Assembly: GCA_964617665.1 (NCBI GenBank)
Contig: CAZUAH010000199.1
Location: 1 to 22,880, forward strand
Origin: JADHUC01 sp964617665
GTDB taxonomy: Bacteria > Planctomycetota > Planctomycetia > Pirellulales > Pirellulaceae
Direction of reading: 5' to 3'
Length of the DNA stretch: 22,880 bases
Part shown: positions 1 to 7,308 of the stretch, piece by piece
How positions within the stretch are numbered: the stretch's first letter is position 1
Layout of the letters: each line of letters begins with the position of its first letter
The notes under the pieces: model-generated
What the model was told of the DNA's origin: nothing
Database searches by the model: none
The model's input: the letters and a program-made list of their open reading frames with translations, nothing else
Made by a program: the position numbers and the translations under genes

Positions 1-336
1 CCGTTTCGTCAAAGTTGATAACACACCTCCAAGCAGTGACATGACGAAGGCCAGCAGAAAAAGACGCCCGAAGCTGCCCCCAAAGCCCCTGGGGAACAAA
101 TGTTCAATCGGCAACACTAGAAGCACCTCACTCCATGCGACCCATATTCCGACGACCAGGGCGAACATTATCTTGTCTCGTTTTGACATGGCCCCCGCGA
201 CATAACCGCCTACCAAGGCACCAGACGCATAGTGAAGCCGGGTAACTGCACTGTCGAAAACTAGGGGTAGCCCGATGATGATGAGCATACTTGCAGCGGC
301 ACCACAGATGATGGCCTTGATAGAGATGTCAGTCAT
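1..336 (-). CDS. Hypothetical membrane protein, 3' end cut by window edge
   Basis: An open minus-strand frame runs from an ATG at 334-336 to the left edge without a stop, giving 112 codons (start MTDISIKAIICGAA). Hydrophobic stretches at about residues 7-30, 37-50, 56-78 and 88-107 suggest four membrane segments, with short charged turns such as SKRDK near residue 53. I do not recognise the family. The ATG lies 20 bases downstream of the stop of the small membrane-protein gene at 357-584, so co-transcription is likely. No strong Shine-Dalgarno is visible; only a GGGAAA stretch lies just upstream. The gene is real if the frame continues beyond the window, which cannot be seen. Confidence 0.55.
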   Translation of the reverse strand, partial: MTDISIKAIICGAAASMLIIIGLPLVFDSAVTRLHYASGALVGGYVAGAMSKRDKIMFALVVGIWVAWSEVLLVLPIEHLFPRGFGGSFGRLFLLAFVMSLLGGVLSTLTKR

Positions 337-356
337 TTTCGGTTTCCCAGTGCGAC

Positions 357-584
357 TTAGCATCGAACAGCGACAACACACCGCAAACGGCCGGACACCG
401 GCTCGGCTAGAAGCGCAGACGGGTGTTTCATTGGTTCGTTCATCCCTTTGATACGTCGACGAGTAGGCTGCATCGCACCTATCCGCCGCACCTTGCCGAA
501 GTGACGGTGTGCCAAGAAGATGAAGAAGATCTCGACGACGACGGCAGCCAGACCACCCAGCCACAGGAGTTGAGAAGCAGCCAT
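357..584 (-). CDS. Small single-pass membrane protein, hypothetical
   Basis: A 75-residue frame begins MAASQLLWLGGLAAVVVEIF. One hydrophobic helix at about residues 4-25 is followed by a basic stretch (HRHFGKVRRIG, then TRRRIKG) and an unremarkable tail ending in Cys. By the positive-inside rule the basic tail would be cytoplasmic. A GAGG sequence lies about 7 bases before the ATG. The gene sits between two other small membrane-protein genes on the same strand, 56 bases after one and 20 bases before the next, which supports a small operon. No family is recognised, and function is unknown. Confidence 0.45.
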   Translation of the reverse strand: MAASQLLWLGGLAAVVVEIFFIFLAHRHFGKVRRIGAMQPTRRRIKGMNEPMKHPSALLAEPVSGRLRCVVAVRC

Positions 585-640
585 GTCGACCTCACATTAG
601 AGCCCCGCTCGGATCAACGCCTTTTTCGACCATCCTTGTA

Positions 641-1036
641 TCATGAAGCCATGGCCAAAACAAACACGGAGATGTAGACAACTGCGATGAGAACCAGAAC
701 AAGGAGGGTCAATGCGATGATCTTGCCGGCGATATCGAGTTTCTTCGTGTCAGCGTATCCCTCTTGAAACAACAAGCAGCCAATGACCACCAGCAGGTTG
801 GCAATCGGAACTAGCATCAGGAGGCACCACCCAGGATGGATTCCAATGTTCTTGAGTCGCTGAAACACCGTGATGAGCAAGAGCATGAAGAGCAGCGAAA
901 CGATCAAGGTAGCGCGGCCGCTGGGACTCGACCAAAGGAACCGCAGGACATGCGTAGTGCAAGCCAAGCCAAAAATGCTGCAAAAGTACGGAAATCGTGG
1001 AATTCCGCCATAATGGCCCAGCGTTTGGCTTTCCAT
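641..1036 (-). CDS. Small multi-pass membrane protein, DUF805-like
   Basis: This 131-residue protein starts at the ATG at 1034-1036, reading MESQTLGHYGGIPRFPYFCS. I chose this start over an in-frame codon at 1069 because GGTGGAG lies just before it. It has three or four hydrophobic helices (about residues 15-35, 42-58, 68-90 and 105-130). The central segment with RLKNIG, PGW and LVPIANLL resembles the R-x-x-D/N-x-G ... GW ... P-x-x-N signature of DUF805/YhaH-type inner-membrane proteins, and is followed by GYADTKKLDIAGKI. The assignment rests on this motif alone. Role unknown; it is probably the first gene of the leftward small membrane-protein cluster. Confidence 0.6.
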   Translation of the reverse strand: MESQTLGHYGGIPRFPYFCSIFGLACTTHVLRFLWSSPSGRATLIVSLLFMLLLITVFQRLKNIGIHPGWCLLMLVPIANLLVVIGCLLFQEGYADTKKLDIAGKIIALTLLVLVLIAVVYISVFVLAMAS

Positions 1037-1145
1037 GACTCCACCCTTCAGGCAAACGATCGATCCCATTCTCGGACTGTCCGACCTGCGAGCCCTTGCT
1101 CTCCTAAGGCCCTTTGACTGACGACGATTCTGGCGGCGGACATCC

Positions 1146-1175
1146 CAATACGCCGTATGCTCTCATGGCGTATTG
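1146..1175 (-). terminator. Hairpin downstream of the LRR lipoprotein gene
   Basis: A perfect 9-bp stem, CAATACGCC with GGCGTATTG, encloses a 12-base loop. It begins 14 bases past the stop of the LRR lipoprotein gene. There is no T-run after it on either strand, so it is not a classic intrinsic terminator. It could stop transcription weakly, protect a 3' end or act with Rho. Position and symmetry are seen directly; the role is inferred. Confidence 0.4.
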
Positions 1176-1188
1176 TCCTGCACCATAC

Positions 1189-2730
1189 CTACCTGACTTG
1201 TCCGCGTTGTATTCGCAGGCGTGGCAAACTTCCCTTCAACTCGTTAATCCCCACATCGGTCACCTTCGTGTTCCCAATGTTTAGGCTAGAGAGTCTCGTC
1301 ATTCCTTTCAGGTGCTGAAGACCGGCGTCCGTTACCTGCGTGCCGGATACATCCAGCCATTCGACGTCGAGTCCTTTCAGATGCTCCAACCCGGCGTCCG
1401 TCACCTGCGTGTTGGCGAGGCTTAGGCTACCAAGCTTCGTCATTTCCTTCAGGCACTCCAAACCGGCGTCCCTCACCCGCGTGTCGCCGAGGTACAGTAC
1501 TCTGAGGTTGGTCATCCCTCTCAGGTACACCAGACCAGCGTCTGTTATCTGCGTGCCGGATAGGTCCAGCCATTCGTCGATGTTGAGTCCTTTCAGGTGC
1601 TCCAAACCTGCGTCCGTCACTTGCGTGTTGGCGAGGCTTAGGCTACCAAGTTTCGTCATTTCCTGCAGGCACTCCAAACCGGTGTCCGTCACGTCAGTGT
1701 TGTTGAGGTTCAGAGCTACGAGTTCTGTCTTTCCTTTCAGATGCTCAAGACCGGCGTCCGTCACTTTCGTGTTGCTGAGGTACAGACGACTGAGATTCGT
1801 CATTCCTTTCAGATACTGCAAACTGGCGTCCGCCACCTGCGTGCTGTGGAGAAAGAGAGTCAGGAGATTCGTCATTCCTTTCAGGTGCTGCAGGCCGGCG
1901 TCTGTCACCCGCGTGCCGCTGAGGTTTAGCAATTTCAGGTTCGTCAGTGCTCCCACGTGCTGCAGGCCGGCGTCCGTCACCTGCGTGCCGCTGAGGTCAA
2001 GGAATTCAAGGTTCGTCAGCGTTCTCAGGTGATCCAAACTAAGGCCGGTCACCTGCGTTTTGTCGAGGCGAAGCCTTAAGAGGTTCGTCAGTGCTGTCAG
2101 GTGTTCCAAACCGGGGCCGGTCACCTGAGTGTTGTCGAGGTGAAGTTTTTCAAGATTCGTCAATCCTTTCAGATGCTCCAAGCCAACGTCCGTCACCTGC
2201 GTGCTGCTGAAGTACAGAGTTCTGAGATTCGTCATTCCTTTTAGATGTTGCAGACCGGCGTCTGTCACCTGCGTGTTGTTGAGATGCACTTCCGTAACGT
2301 TCGTCAGCTTCTTCAGATGCTCCAAAGCGGCGTCTGTTCCCTTCGTGTTGCTCCGGAAGAGTGCTTGGTCACCAGAGACGTAAGCTCCCAGCTTCTTAAG
2401 TTCGGCAATAGCTTGTTCTCTCGAAAGAGACTCTTGTTGATCCGGGATTGATCCCGGGTTGCTCGCAACTGTTTCCGCATCTTCTATCGTTGGCTTGGGG
2501 TTCTTCGTGGCATCCGTCTTGCTGATCTCCGCCTTTGGCTGTCGTTCCAGCGCTTTGCGTTCCTCGACACCGTCCGGATCGCCTATTTCCACTTCGGGCT
2601 CTTCGGCCGGTTCCACAGGCGGCTGCGGGTCTTCCGCTACCGACGTTGTTGGCTTGGGCGGCTCCGGCTCTTGCCCACAGCCAACCAGCAGAAACAAGAG
2701 CAGCACTATCGACACTTTGCATGACTTCAT
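1189..2730 (-). CDS. Leucine-rich-repeat lipoprotein
   Basis: This 513-residue protein starts MKSCKVSIVLLLFLLVGC, a type II signal peptide with lipobox L-V-G-C and lipidated Cys18. The ATG at 2728-2730 was chosen over an upstream in-frame start because GGGGAG lies 6 bases before it and the signal peptide begins there. A Pro/Glu/Thr/Ser-rich linker covers about residues 19-115. About fifteen consecutive 24-residue leucine-rich repeats follow (about 137-500), with consensus LKGLTNLxxLxLxxTQVTDAGLEH, of the cysteine-containing/bacterial type common in planctomycetes. The protein ends in a short basic tail. Such repeats form a curved solenoid that binds proteins or glycans; the ligand is unknown. 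The protein is probably anchored at the cell envelope facing the periplasm. Near-identical repeat blocks show recent internal duplication. Confidence 0.9.
   Translation of the reverse strand: MKSCKVSIVLLLFLLVGCGQEPEPPKPTTSVAEDPQPPVEPAEEPEVEIGDPDGVEERKALERQPKAEISKTDATKNPKPTIEDAETVASNPGSIPDQQESLSREQAIAELKKLGAYVSGDQALFRSNTKGTDAALEHLKKLTNVTEVHLNNTQVTDAGLQHLKGMTNLRTLYFSSTQVTDVGLEHLKGLTNLEKLHLDNTQVTGPGLEHLTALTNLLRLRLDKTQVTGLSLDHLRTLTNLEFLDLSGTQVTDAGLQHVGALTNLKLLNLSGTRVTDAGLQHLKGMTNLLTLFLHSTQVADASLQYLKGMTNLSRLYLSNTKVTDAGLEHLKGKTELVALNLNNTDVTDTGLECLQEMTKLGSLSLANTQVTDAGLEHLKGLNIDEWLDLSGTQITDAGLVYLRGMTNLRVLYLGDTRVRDAGLECLKEMTKLGSLSLANTQVTDAGLEHLKGLDVEWLDVSGTQVTDAGLQHLKGMTRLSSLNIGNTKVTDVGINELKGSLPRLRIQRGQVR
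1337..1691 (-). repeat. Internal duplicated block within the LRR array
   Basis: Two stretches of about 140 bp, 1337-1475 and 1550-1691, are nearly identical. They are offset by 213-216 bp, which equals three 72-bp repeat units. Both encode MTKLGSLSLANTQVTDAGLE followed by a WLD/WLDV segment. They differ by one codon (LNIDEW against LDVEW) and scattered substitutions. The rest of the array is much more diverged, so this block looks like a recent unequal crossover or slippage event. Confidence 0.8.
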
Positions 2731-2736
2731 GGCGAA

Positions 2737-2742
2737 CTCCCC
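2737..2742 (-). promoter_or_regulatory. Ribosome binding site that fixes the LRR lipoprotein start
   Basis: On the minus strand GGGGAG lies 6 bases before the ATG at 2728-2730. The in-frame start 51 bases further upstream has no comparable site and would bury the lipoprotein signal peptide. Confidence 0.6.
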
Positions 2743-3021
2743 TGCGTGGTTACCAGCGAAACATACTACCAAGATTCGCAATCCCAGACGCGTGGAAAGT
2801 CGGCAGAATTGATCTAGGTCAAGAGGATCGACAGCGGCGACGCCTCGTTGTTTTGCCCAAGAATCAGGTCCGTTCGCCTGGGCTAGGTAGATCGCAGGGC
2901 CTTTGGCCCGAAGACCATTTTGCGACTTGATATGACGACGGTGGGGAACACGGCCGTCGGCCCGTGCTACGTTTCCTCTGGGCTCACATAGGACGATCCC
3001 TTTGGGATCACTGCTGGCAGA
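2743..3021. other. Intergenic region with three short hairpins
   Basis: This gap between the LRR lipoprotein and the URO-D-fold gene holds the LRR promoter, which I cannot pin down. It also has three compact hairpins. GGGCC-TTT-GGCCC is at 2897-2909. CACG-GCC-GTC-GGC-(C)-CGTG, with one bulge, is at 2949-2966. GATCCC-TTT-GGGATC is at 2995-3009. All lie downstream of the URO-D-fold stop on the minus strand. None is followed by a T-run. They probably act together as a transcription end or RNA-stability region. I see no coding sequence here. Confidence 0.4.
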
Positions 3022-4095
3022 TCAGCCGAAGGCTGCTCCGGCACCGGTCGTCTCCAGGGCGTCGACGTTGATGGGGTAGGTGCCGTATGTCCTGACCGTG
3101 TTCCACATGGCCAGGTAGTTCTCCGGCTTGACCTTTGAGTGAACGCTATTGCTGGACGAGAGGATGAAGCCGCCGTCGGGGGCTGCTGCGCGGATCACTT
3201 CCTTCGTCTGCTGAACGACTTCCTCCATTGTGCCGAACGTTAGTAGGTGCGCGCAGTCGACGTTGCCTTTCAGTGCGAAACGATCGCCGTACTCTTGTTT
3301 GATCTTGGCAATGTCCAATCCGCCGTTCGGGTCGATCGGATCCAGGCAGTGAGGTGCGGCATCCAGGATCATATCCAACAGCGGTAGAATGTTGCCGTCG
3401 CTGTGCTTGACAGTCAACAGGCCTTGATCTCTGAAACCGGCAAACACCTGCTTCAACCCCGGATACATCAACTCGCGGAACGTTTGAGGCGACATCAGCG
3501 GTGTATCCGTCGACGAGTAGTCGTCGCCCGTGAACACGAAATCGGCACCAAGGCGGGCACACTCCTTGGCGTATTCGATGTTCAATTCGACCGACATGTC
3601 CACGATTCCCTTCACCAACTCCGGCTCAGCAGCCAAGGCCATCAGAAGATTCTGAAAGCCCATTAGGTTGCGCGGGATCGAAAACACGTCGTTCACGTGG
3701 ACACCGATCGCCACTTGCCCCTTGTACCGGCTGACGAGTCTCTTGAGACTCTCGAACCGATGAGGGGCATGCGGATCGGGCGGTTCGTAGTTTCGCAGGT
3801 CATCCATCGTGGCGATCGGACCTTCGATTGCCACTACGTGCTCTTCCTCGGTCTGTTCGTATACGATGCCGTATTCGTTGCGATACCGGTTCTCGGCCAC
3901 TTGCTCACGCTGGAAGTCCGGCTGTGTCAAGATCGCATCTAGCCCCATGCGCAGCGTAAACTCCTCCAAGTCGCAGCCCGGTAGAATGGCCTCGCGCACG
4001 TGGCTGTCCAGGATCCACTCAAAATGCGGGACGCGATCGGGCTCCTCGTTCCGCAATGCCGCAATCACACGTTCGGCCGATGTCATCTCCGCCAT
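3022..4095 (-). CDS. Uroporphyrinogen decarboxylase-fold protein (methyltransferase-like)
   Basis: This 357-residue protein begins MAEMTSAERVIAALRNEEPD, the usual opening of the MtaA/CmuA/HemE superfamily. The ATG at 4093-4095 has CGGAG 8 bases upstream. The C-terminal half is typical of the family: GADFVFTGDDYSS, KHSDGNILPLLD, LDPIDPNGGLDI and ALKGNVDC. True heme-pathway HemE carries an N-terminal RQAGRY motif, which is absent, so this is not the heme enzyme. MtaA-type corrinoid methyltransferases bind zinc through an HxC motif. Here the matching segment is His231-Ser-Asp-Gly, so the Cys is missing and the reaction is uncertain. Planctomycetes have many such paralogues, often near catabolic genes; the divergent SMP-30-like gene fits that pattern. 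Substrate unknown. Confidence 0.85.
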   Translation of the reverse strand: MAEMTSAERVIAALRNEEPDRVPHFEWILDSHVREAILPGCDLEEFTLRMGLDAILTQPDFQREQVAENRYRNEYGIVYEQTEEEHVVAIEGPIATMDDLRNYEPPDPHAPHRFESLKRLVSRYKGQVAIGVHVNDVFSIPRNLMGFQNLLMALAAEPELVKGIVDMSVELNIEYAKECARLGADFVFTGDDYSSTDTPLMSPQTFRELMYPGLKQVFAGFRDQGLLTVKHSDGNILPLLDMILDAAPHCLDPIDPNGGLDIAKIKQEYGDRFALKGNVDCAHLLTFGTMEEVVQQTKEVIRAAAPDGGFILSSSNSVHSKVKPENYLAMWNTVRTYGTYPINVDALETTGAGAAFG

Positions 4096-4330
4096 ATTTG
4101 TCGCTCCGGGGAAGTCGAAGGGTCGAATTGTCCAGCAGTTGAAGAGCCGGAGGGGGCTACCCGTGTTTCAGTACCGGCTCGACCGACGGACATTTTGACC
4201 GAGCGTCGTGATTCGGTAAAGGCGGGGACACGTAGCCGCTTGACGGTGACCGGACCGTTACAATAAGCTTGTTTCTTGCATACCGTGACCCACCTTCATT
4301 GATGCTTCTGTTTGAACAGGGGAAACAAAC
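4096..4330. promoter_or_regulatory. Divergent intergenic region
   Basis: This 235-bp gap separates the start codons of the URO-D-fold gene (minus) and the SMP-30-like gene (plus), so it must hold both promoters. TTGACG at about 4239 is followed by TACAAT, but the spacer is only 13 bases, too short for a normal housekeeping promoter. GGGGAA at about 4319-4324 is the ribosome binding site of the plus-strand gene. No convincing operator is visible. Confidence 0.35.
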
Positions 4331-5404
4331 ATGTTGTCGACTATCTGGTTTTTGCCGCGAAGGTCAGCCCTATTGTCGTTGTTGATCGTGAGTGTGACGC
4401 TCGGAACGCTGCACGCTGCACAGCCGCTGAAGAAGGCGGAATTGCTGGTCGAGCTTCCGGAATACTGCAATACACCCGACGGCCTGTGCTTGATGCCGGA
4501 TGGCAACATCATCTTGACGGTGCCAAACGTGAATGACCAGACGCAACCGCCGGTGCTGATGAAGATCACGCCGGATAATCGGGCTGAGTTGTTCTATCGC
4601 TGCCCGCCGCATCCGGATACAGGCAGAGCGTATCCGTTTGGGGTCTGTGTCGACGAGAAAGGCGATTTGTACTACGCCGATTTGCAGTGGTTTGCCGATC
4701 CGGAGAATCCCAATTACAAATCGCGCGTCATGAAGATCCCCATGAAAGACGGCAAGCCTGGCAAGGCGTATCCAGTTGCGTCCGGAATGGTCGTTGCTAA
4801 CGCCGTCATCGTCCGAGGTGGCTATCTATACGTCAGCGACACGACCATGATGCCGGACTCGAAGCCGATGATCAGCGGCGTGTACCGCATCAAGTTGCAG
4901 GACAAGTGCGTACAACTGAAGCGACCGTTGGAGAAGAGCCCCTATCTGATTGCGACGATCAAAACGTATAACCCCGACGTGCCGTTCGGCGCTGATGGAC
5001 TGACGTTCGACAGCAAGGGCAACCTGTATATCGGTAATTACGCGGACGGAACGCTGCACAAGGTGGAGTTCGATGCACAGGGCAATCCCAAGCCGGCTGT
5101 GATCTTCGCCAAGACGGACTTCATGAAGTGCTGCGACGGAATCATCTGCGATACAAAGACGGATCGAATCTACGTAGCCGATTCGTTAGCTAACGCCGTG
5201 CAGATCGTCTTCCCGGACGGTTCGGTGAAAACGTTGGCTCAAGAGCCTGAGAGCGACGGACGAAACGGCCGGTTGGATCAGCCCAGCGAACCTGTGCTGC
5301 GTGGTAACGAGGTTATCATCTCCAACATGGACTTCCCCGTACCCGGCGGCGTGAACACCGAATTCGAAATGCCGAACTGTCTGTCGACGGTCAAGATGGA
5401 CTGA
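4331..5404 (+). CDS. Secreted SMP-30/gluconolactonase-like beta-propeller protein
   Basis: This 357-residue protein starts at an ATG preceded by AGGGGAA. The N-terminus MLSTIWFLPRRSALLSLLIV continues to TLHA-A, a type I signal peptide with likely cleavage near residue 29, so the mature protein is periplasmic. The body shows repeating propeller-blade motifs: PDGLCLMPDGNIILT, PFGVCVDEKGDLYYAD, ADGLTFDSKGNLYIGNY and DGIICDTKTDRIYVAD. These are characteristic of SMP-30/gluconolaconase/LRE-like six-bladed propellers, including lactonases that open sugar lactones with a bound divalent metal. Several cysteines (RCPP, KCCDG, IICD) are compatible with disulfides. The divergent URO-D-fold gene may belong to the same catabolic unit. 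Substrate unknown. Confidence 0.8.
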   Translation: MLSTIWFLPRRSALLSLLIVSVTLGTLHAAQPLKKAELLVELPEYCNTPDGLCLMPDGNIILTVPNVNDQTQPPVLMKITPDNRAELFYRCPPHPDTGRAYPFGVCVDEKGDLYYADLQWFADPENPNYKSRVMKIPMKDGKPGKAYPVASGMVVANAVIVRGGYLYVSDTTMMPDSKPMISGVYRIKLQDKCVQLKRPLEKSPYLIATIKTYNPDVPFGADGLTFDSKGNLYIGNYADGTLHKVEFDAQGNPKPAVIFAKTDFMKCCDGIICDTKTDRIYVADSLANAVQIVFPDGSVKTLAQEPESDGRNGRLDQPSEPVLRGNEVIISNMDFPVPGGVNTEFEMPNCLSTVKMD

Positions 5405-5424
5405 TCTTCGGCCAGGGAGATTCC

Positions 5425-5513
5425 GTTTAACGCCGAGCCGGAAGGCGACGGTCGTTGCGCGTTGCGCGTTGCGGCGCCCAGAATACCCGTCGCCTTCCGG
5501 CTCGGGGTTAAAC
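5425..5513. repeat. REP-like inverted repeat with tandem 7-mer in the loop
   Basis: Two 27-bp arms, 5425-5451 and 5487-5513, are reverse complements with one mismatch; the core is CCGAGCCGGAAGGCGACGG. The 35-base loop contains three tandem copies of GTTGCGC, the last ending in G (5454-5474). The element sits between the 3' ends of two convergent genes, where it would form a very stable hairpin on either transcript and serve as a bidirectional terminator or mRNA-end protector. Its design resembles REP/BIME elements. From memory, similar GCCGGAAGGCGAC palindromes recur in Pirellula-type genomes, but this window has only one copy. Confidence 0.8.
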
Positions 5514-5520
5514 GACGAAG

Positions 5521-5537
5521 GGCGTGAGCGTCACGCC
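5521..5537 (-). terminator. Small hairpin overlapping the acyl-CoA dehydrogenase stop
   Basis: A perfect 7-bp stem, GGCGTGA and TCACGCC with loop GCG, spans the stop codon (5531-5533) of the acyl-CoA dehydrogenase gene. It lies next to the large inverted repeat and probably forms part of the same 3'-end structure. There is no T-run. Confidence 0.4.
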
Positions 5538-7279
5538 GTTGACGGAACGGGGCCGGCCAACAGTTCGTACTCGTCCATGGGGGCCGTGTCGCCGGCTTTG
5601 ATCTGTTCGCAATTCATGCGAAGAACCGCCAGGCCGGCTTCGACGAATCGGCGAGCGACTCGCTTCTTGCGATCGTTTTCCGAGCCCTGCTTCAACAGCA
5701 AGTGGCCGACGATTTGGTAGATGGCACAATCGACCAAACGGCGTGCGGCGAGATCCAGGTAGCTGGGGCTTTGCTGTTTGACGAAAGCGATGGCATCGGT
5801 CAGGTGCTGCTTGTTGTCGATTAGCTTCTTTTTCAATTCGGCCAACAGCGGATCGTCGTATTCGGTCTTCTCTAAATCGGAAACAAAAGTCTCGAACACG
5901 CCGGACGACACGCCTCGACTGGCCGCCAGAATCTGCAATTGGCTCGTGCCCTCATAGATCGTCGTAATACGGGCGTCACGCAGATATCGCTCGGCTGGGT
6001 AGTCTTTCATGTAGCCCGAGCCGCCTAGCACCTGAATCGTGTGATCCGCCACGCGACAGCACATCTCGCTGGCGTAATACTTGCTCATCGGTGTGAGCAT
6101 AGCGTTCACGCGTTTGTATTCGCGCGACAGCTTCTTGCGGCGCTTCTTCTCTTCCTTCTCCAGCTCTTTGTATTCCAATACACGTAGATTGTTATTCTCG
6201 TGATCGCAGAGGCGACTCGTTTCGTACGTCAACGCCCGGGCTGCTTCGATGTCAATTTGCATATCGGTGACCAGTTCGGCCACGGCTGGCAGCTGCTCGA
6301 TGGGCACACCAAACTGCTGCCGTGTGTGAGCATAGGTCCGTGCCAAACGGTACGCCGCTTCTGCGATTCCCAGTGACTGGGCGGCGATGCCGACCCGGGC
6401 GCCGTTCATCAAAGCCAATACGTACGTGATCAAGCCGCGCTGCAGTTCACCAACCAACTTCGCCGGGGCGTCGGTGTAGACTAGTTCACAAGTGGGCGAA
6501 CCGTGGATTCCCAGTTTGTGCTCCAGATGGCGCACCTTGATATGTTCCGAGCGTTCGGAGACGAACAGGCTCAGGCCACGCCCGTCGGCGATGTGGTGCT
6601 CGCTGCGTGCCAGCGTCAGCAGGACTTCGCCGCATCCGTTCGTAATGAAACGCTTCACACCGTTCAGCCGCCAAGTCCCGTCTTCATCCTGGTCGGCCCG
6701 CAAACGAACCGCTTGCAGATCGCTGCCAGCGTCCGGCTCGGTCAGCACCATGGCGCCCGTCACCTCGCCACGGGCGAACCGAGGCAGGAACTCGTCCTTG
6801 ATTTCGTCATTTGCGAACGCATTGATCGTCTCGGCGATTCCCTGCAATCCGAACAGGTTCATCAGCGATCCGTCGGCTCGGCTGACGATCTCGGTGGCGA
6901 CCGTATAGATCAAGTTCGGGCAATTGATGCCGCCGTACTTATATGGAAGTGTAAAACCCATCAGATCGGCTTGGCCCAGCCGGTCCAGGTTCTCTTGCAC
7001 CTTTGGATGGTAGGTAACTGTACCGTTGTCGTTCAGCGTGTTGCCTTCGGCGTCCACTATTTCAGCGTTTGGAGCGATCGTATCGGCAGCGACTTGGCCG
7101 ACGATCTCCAGAATCCGACGGTAGTTGTCCACCGTGTCGGCGGCGTCAACCGGCGCGTAGTCCACGCGGCCTTTGCCTACGTCGTCGAAGTCATCCTCCT
7201 GGATACTAGCCAGTTCCTCGACGTCGATGTGATCCATTAGGAACAGGATGTCTTCATTGTCCAGAAAGAAATTCGCCAC
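5531..7279 (-). CDS. Acyl-CoA dehydrogenase
   Basis: This FAD flavoenzyme should oxidise an acyl-CoA to the enoyl-CoA and reduce the co-encoded electron transfer flavoprotein. I place the start at the GTG at 7277-7279 (MANFFLDNEDIL), because GGAG lies 7 bases before it; a TTG two codons upstream is too close. Visible motifs are AMVLTEPDAGSDLQAV with KRFITNGCG (FAD/substrate region), RTYAHTRQQFG, QVLGGSGYMKDYPAERYLRD and IYEGTSQLQ, whose Glu443 matches the catalytic base position of the family. A Lys/Glu-rich insert of about 35 residues (about 357-391) interrupts the C-terminal helical domain. At 582 residues it is longer than the usual ~380, with a helical C-terminal extension. It is the last gene of the etfB-etfA operon, 29 bases after etfA. 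Chain-length specificity cannot be read from the sequence. Confidence 0.95.
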   Translation of the reverse strand: MANFFLDNEDILFLMDHIDVEELASIQEDDFDDVGKGRVDYAPVDAADTVDNYRRILEIVGQVAADTIAPNAEIVDAEGNTLNDNGTVTYHPKVQENLDRLGQADLMGFTLPYKYGGINCPNLIYTVATEIVSRADGSLMNLFGLQGIAETINAFANDEIKDEFLPRFARGEVTGAMVLTEPDAGSDLQAVRLRADQDEDGTWRLNGVKRFITNGCGEVLLTLARSEHHIADGRGLSLFVSERSEHIKVRHLEHKLGIHGSPTCELVYTDAPAKLVGELQRGLITYVLALMNGARVGIAAQSLGIAEAAYRLARTYAHTRQQFGVPIEQLPAVAELVTDMQIDIEAARALTYETSRLCDHENNNLRVLEYKELEKEEKKRRKKLSREYKRVNAMLTPMSKYYASEMCCRVADHTIQVLGGSGYMKDYPAERYLRDARITTIYEGTSQLQILAASRGVSSGVFETFVSDLEKTEYDDPLLAELKKKLIDNKQHLTDAIAFVKQQSPSYLDLAARRLVDCAIYQIVGHLLLKQGSENDRKKRVARRFVEAGLAVLRMNCEQIKAGDTAPMDEYELLAGPVPSTA

Positions 7280-7286
7280 GGCCAAT

Positions 7287-7290
7287 CTCC
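7287..7290 (-). promoter_or_regulatory. Ribosome binding site that decides the acyl-CoA dehydrogenase start
   Basis: GGAG on the minus strand lies 7 bases before the GTG at 7277-7279 but only one base before the alternative TTG at 7283-7285. The GTG start gives MANFFLDNED, a typical N-terminus for this type of dehydrogenase. Confidence 0.5.
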
Positions 7291-7308
7291 GAAATTATGT
7301 AAGTTCTA

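Noticed and set aside
1340..2032. 230-codon open frame antisense to the LRR gene
   Set aside because: It is produced by the 72-bp periodicity of the LRR array: one stop-free antisense phase stays open repeat after repeat. The protein is Arg/Ser/Pro-rich without any recognisable domain.
1189..2400. Regular 72-bp repeats as a possible CRISPR or satellite array
   Set aside because: The repeats are contiguous, coding, and follow the 24-residue LRR consensus; there are no unique spacers between identical repeats.
4239..4263. TTGACG followed by TACAAT as a promoter for the SMP-30-like gene
   Set aside because: The spacer is 13 bases, too short for a sigma-70-type promoter (16-18 bases).
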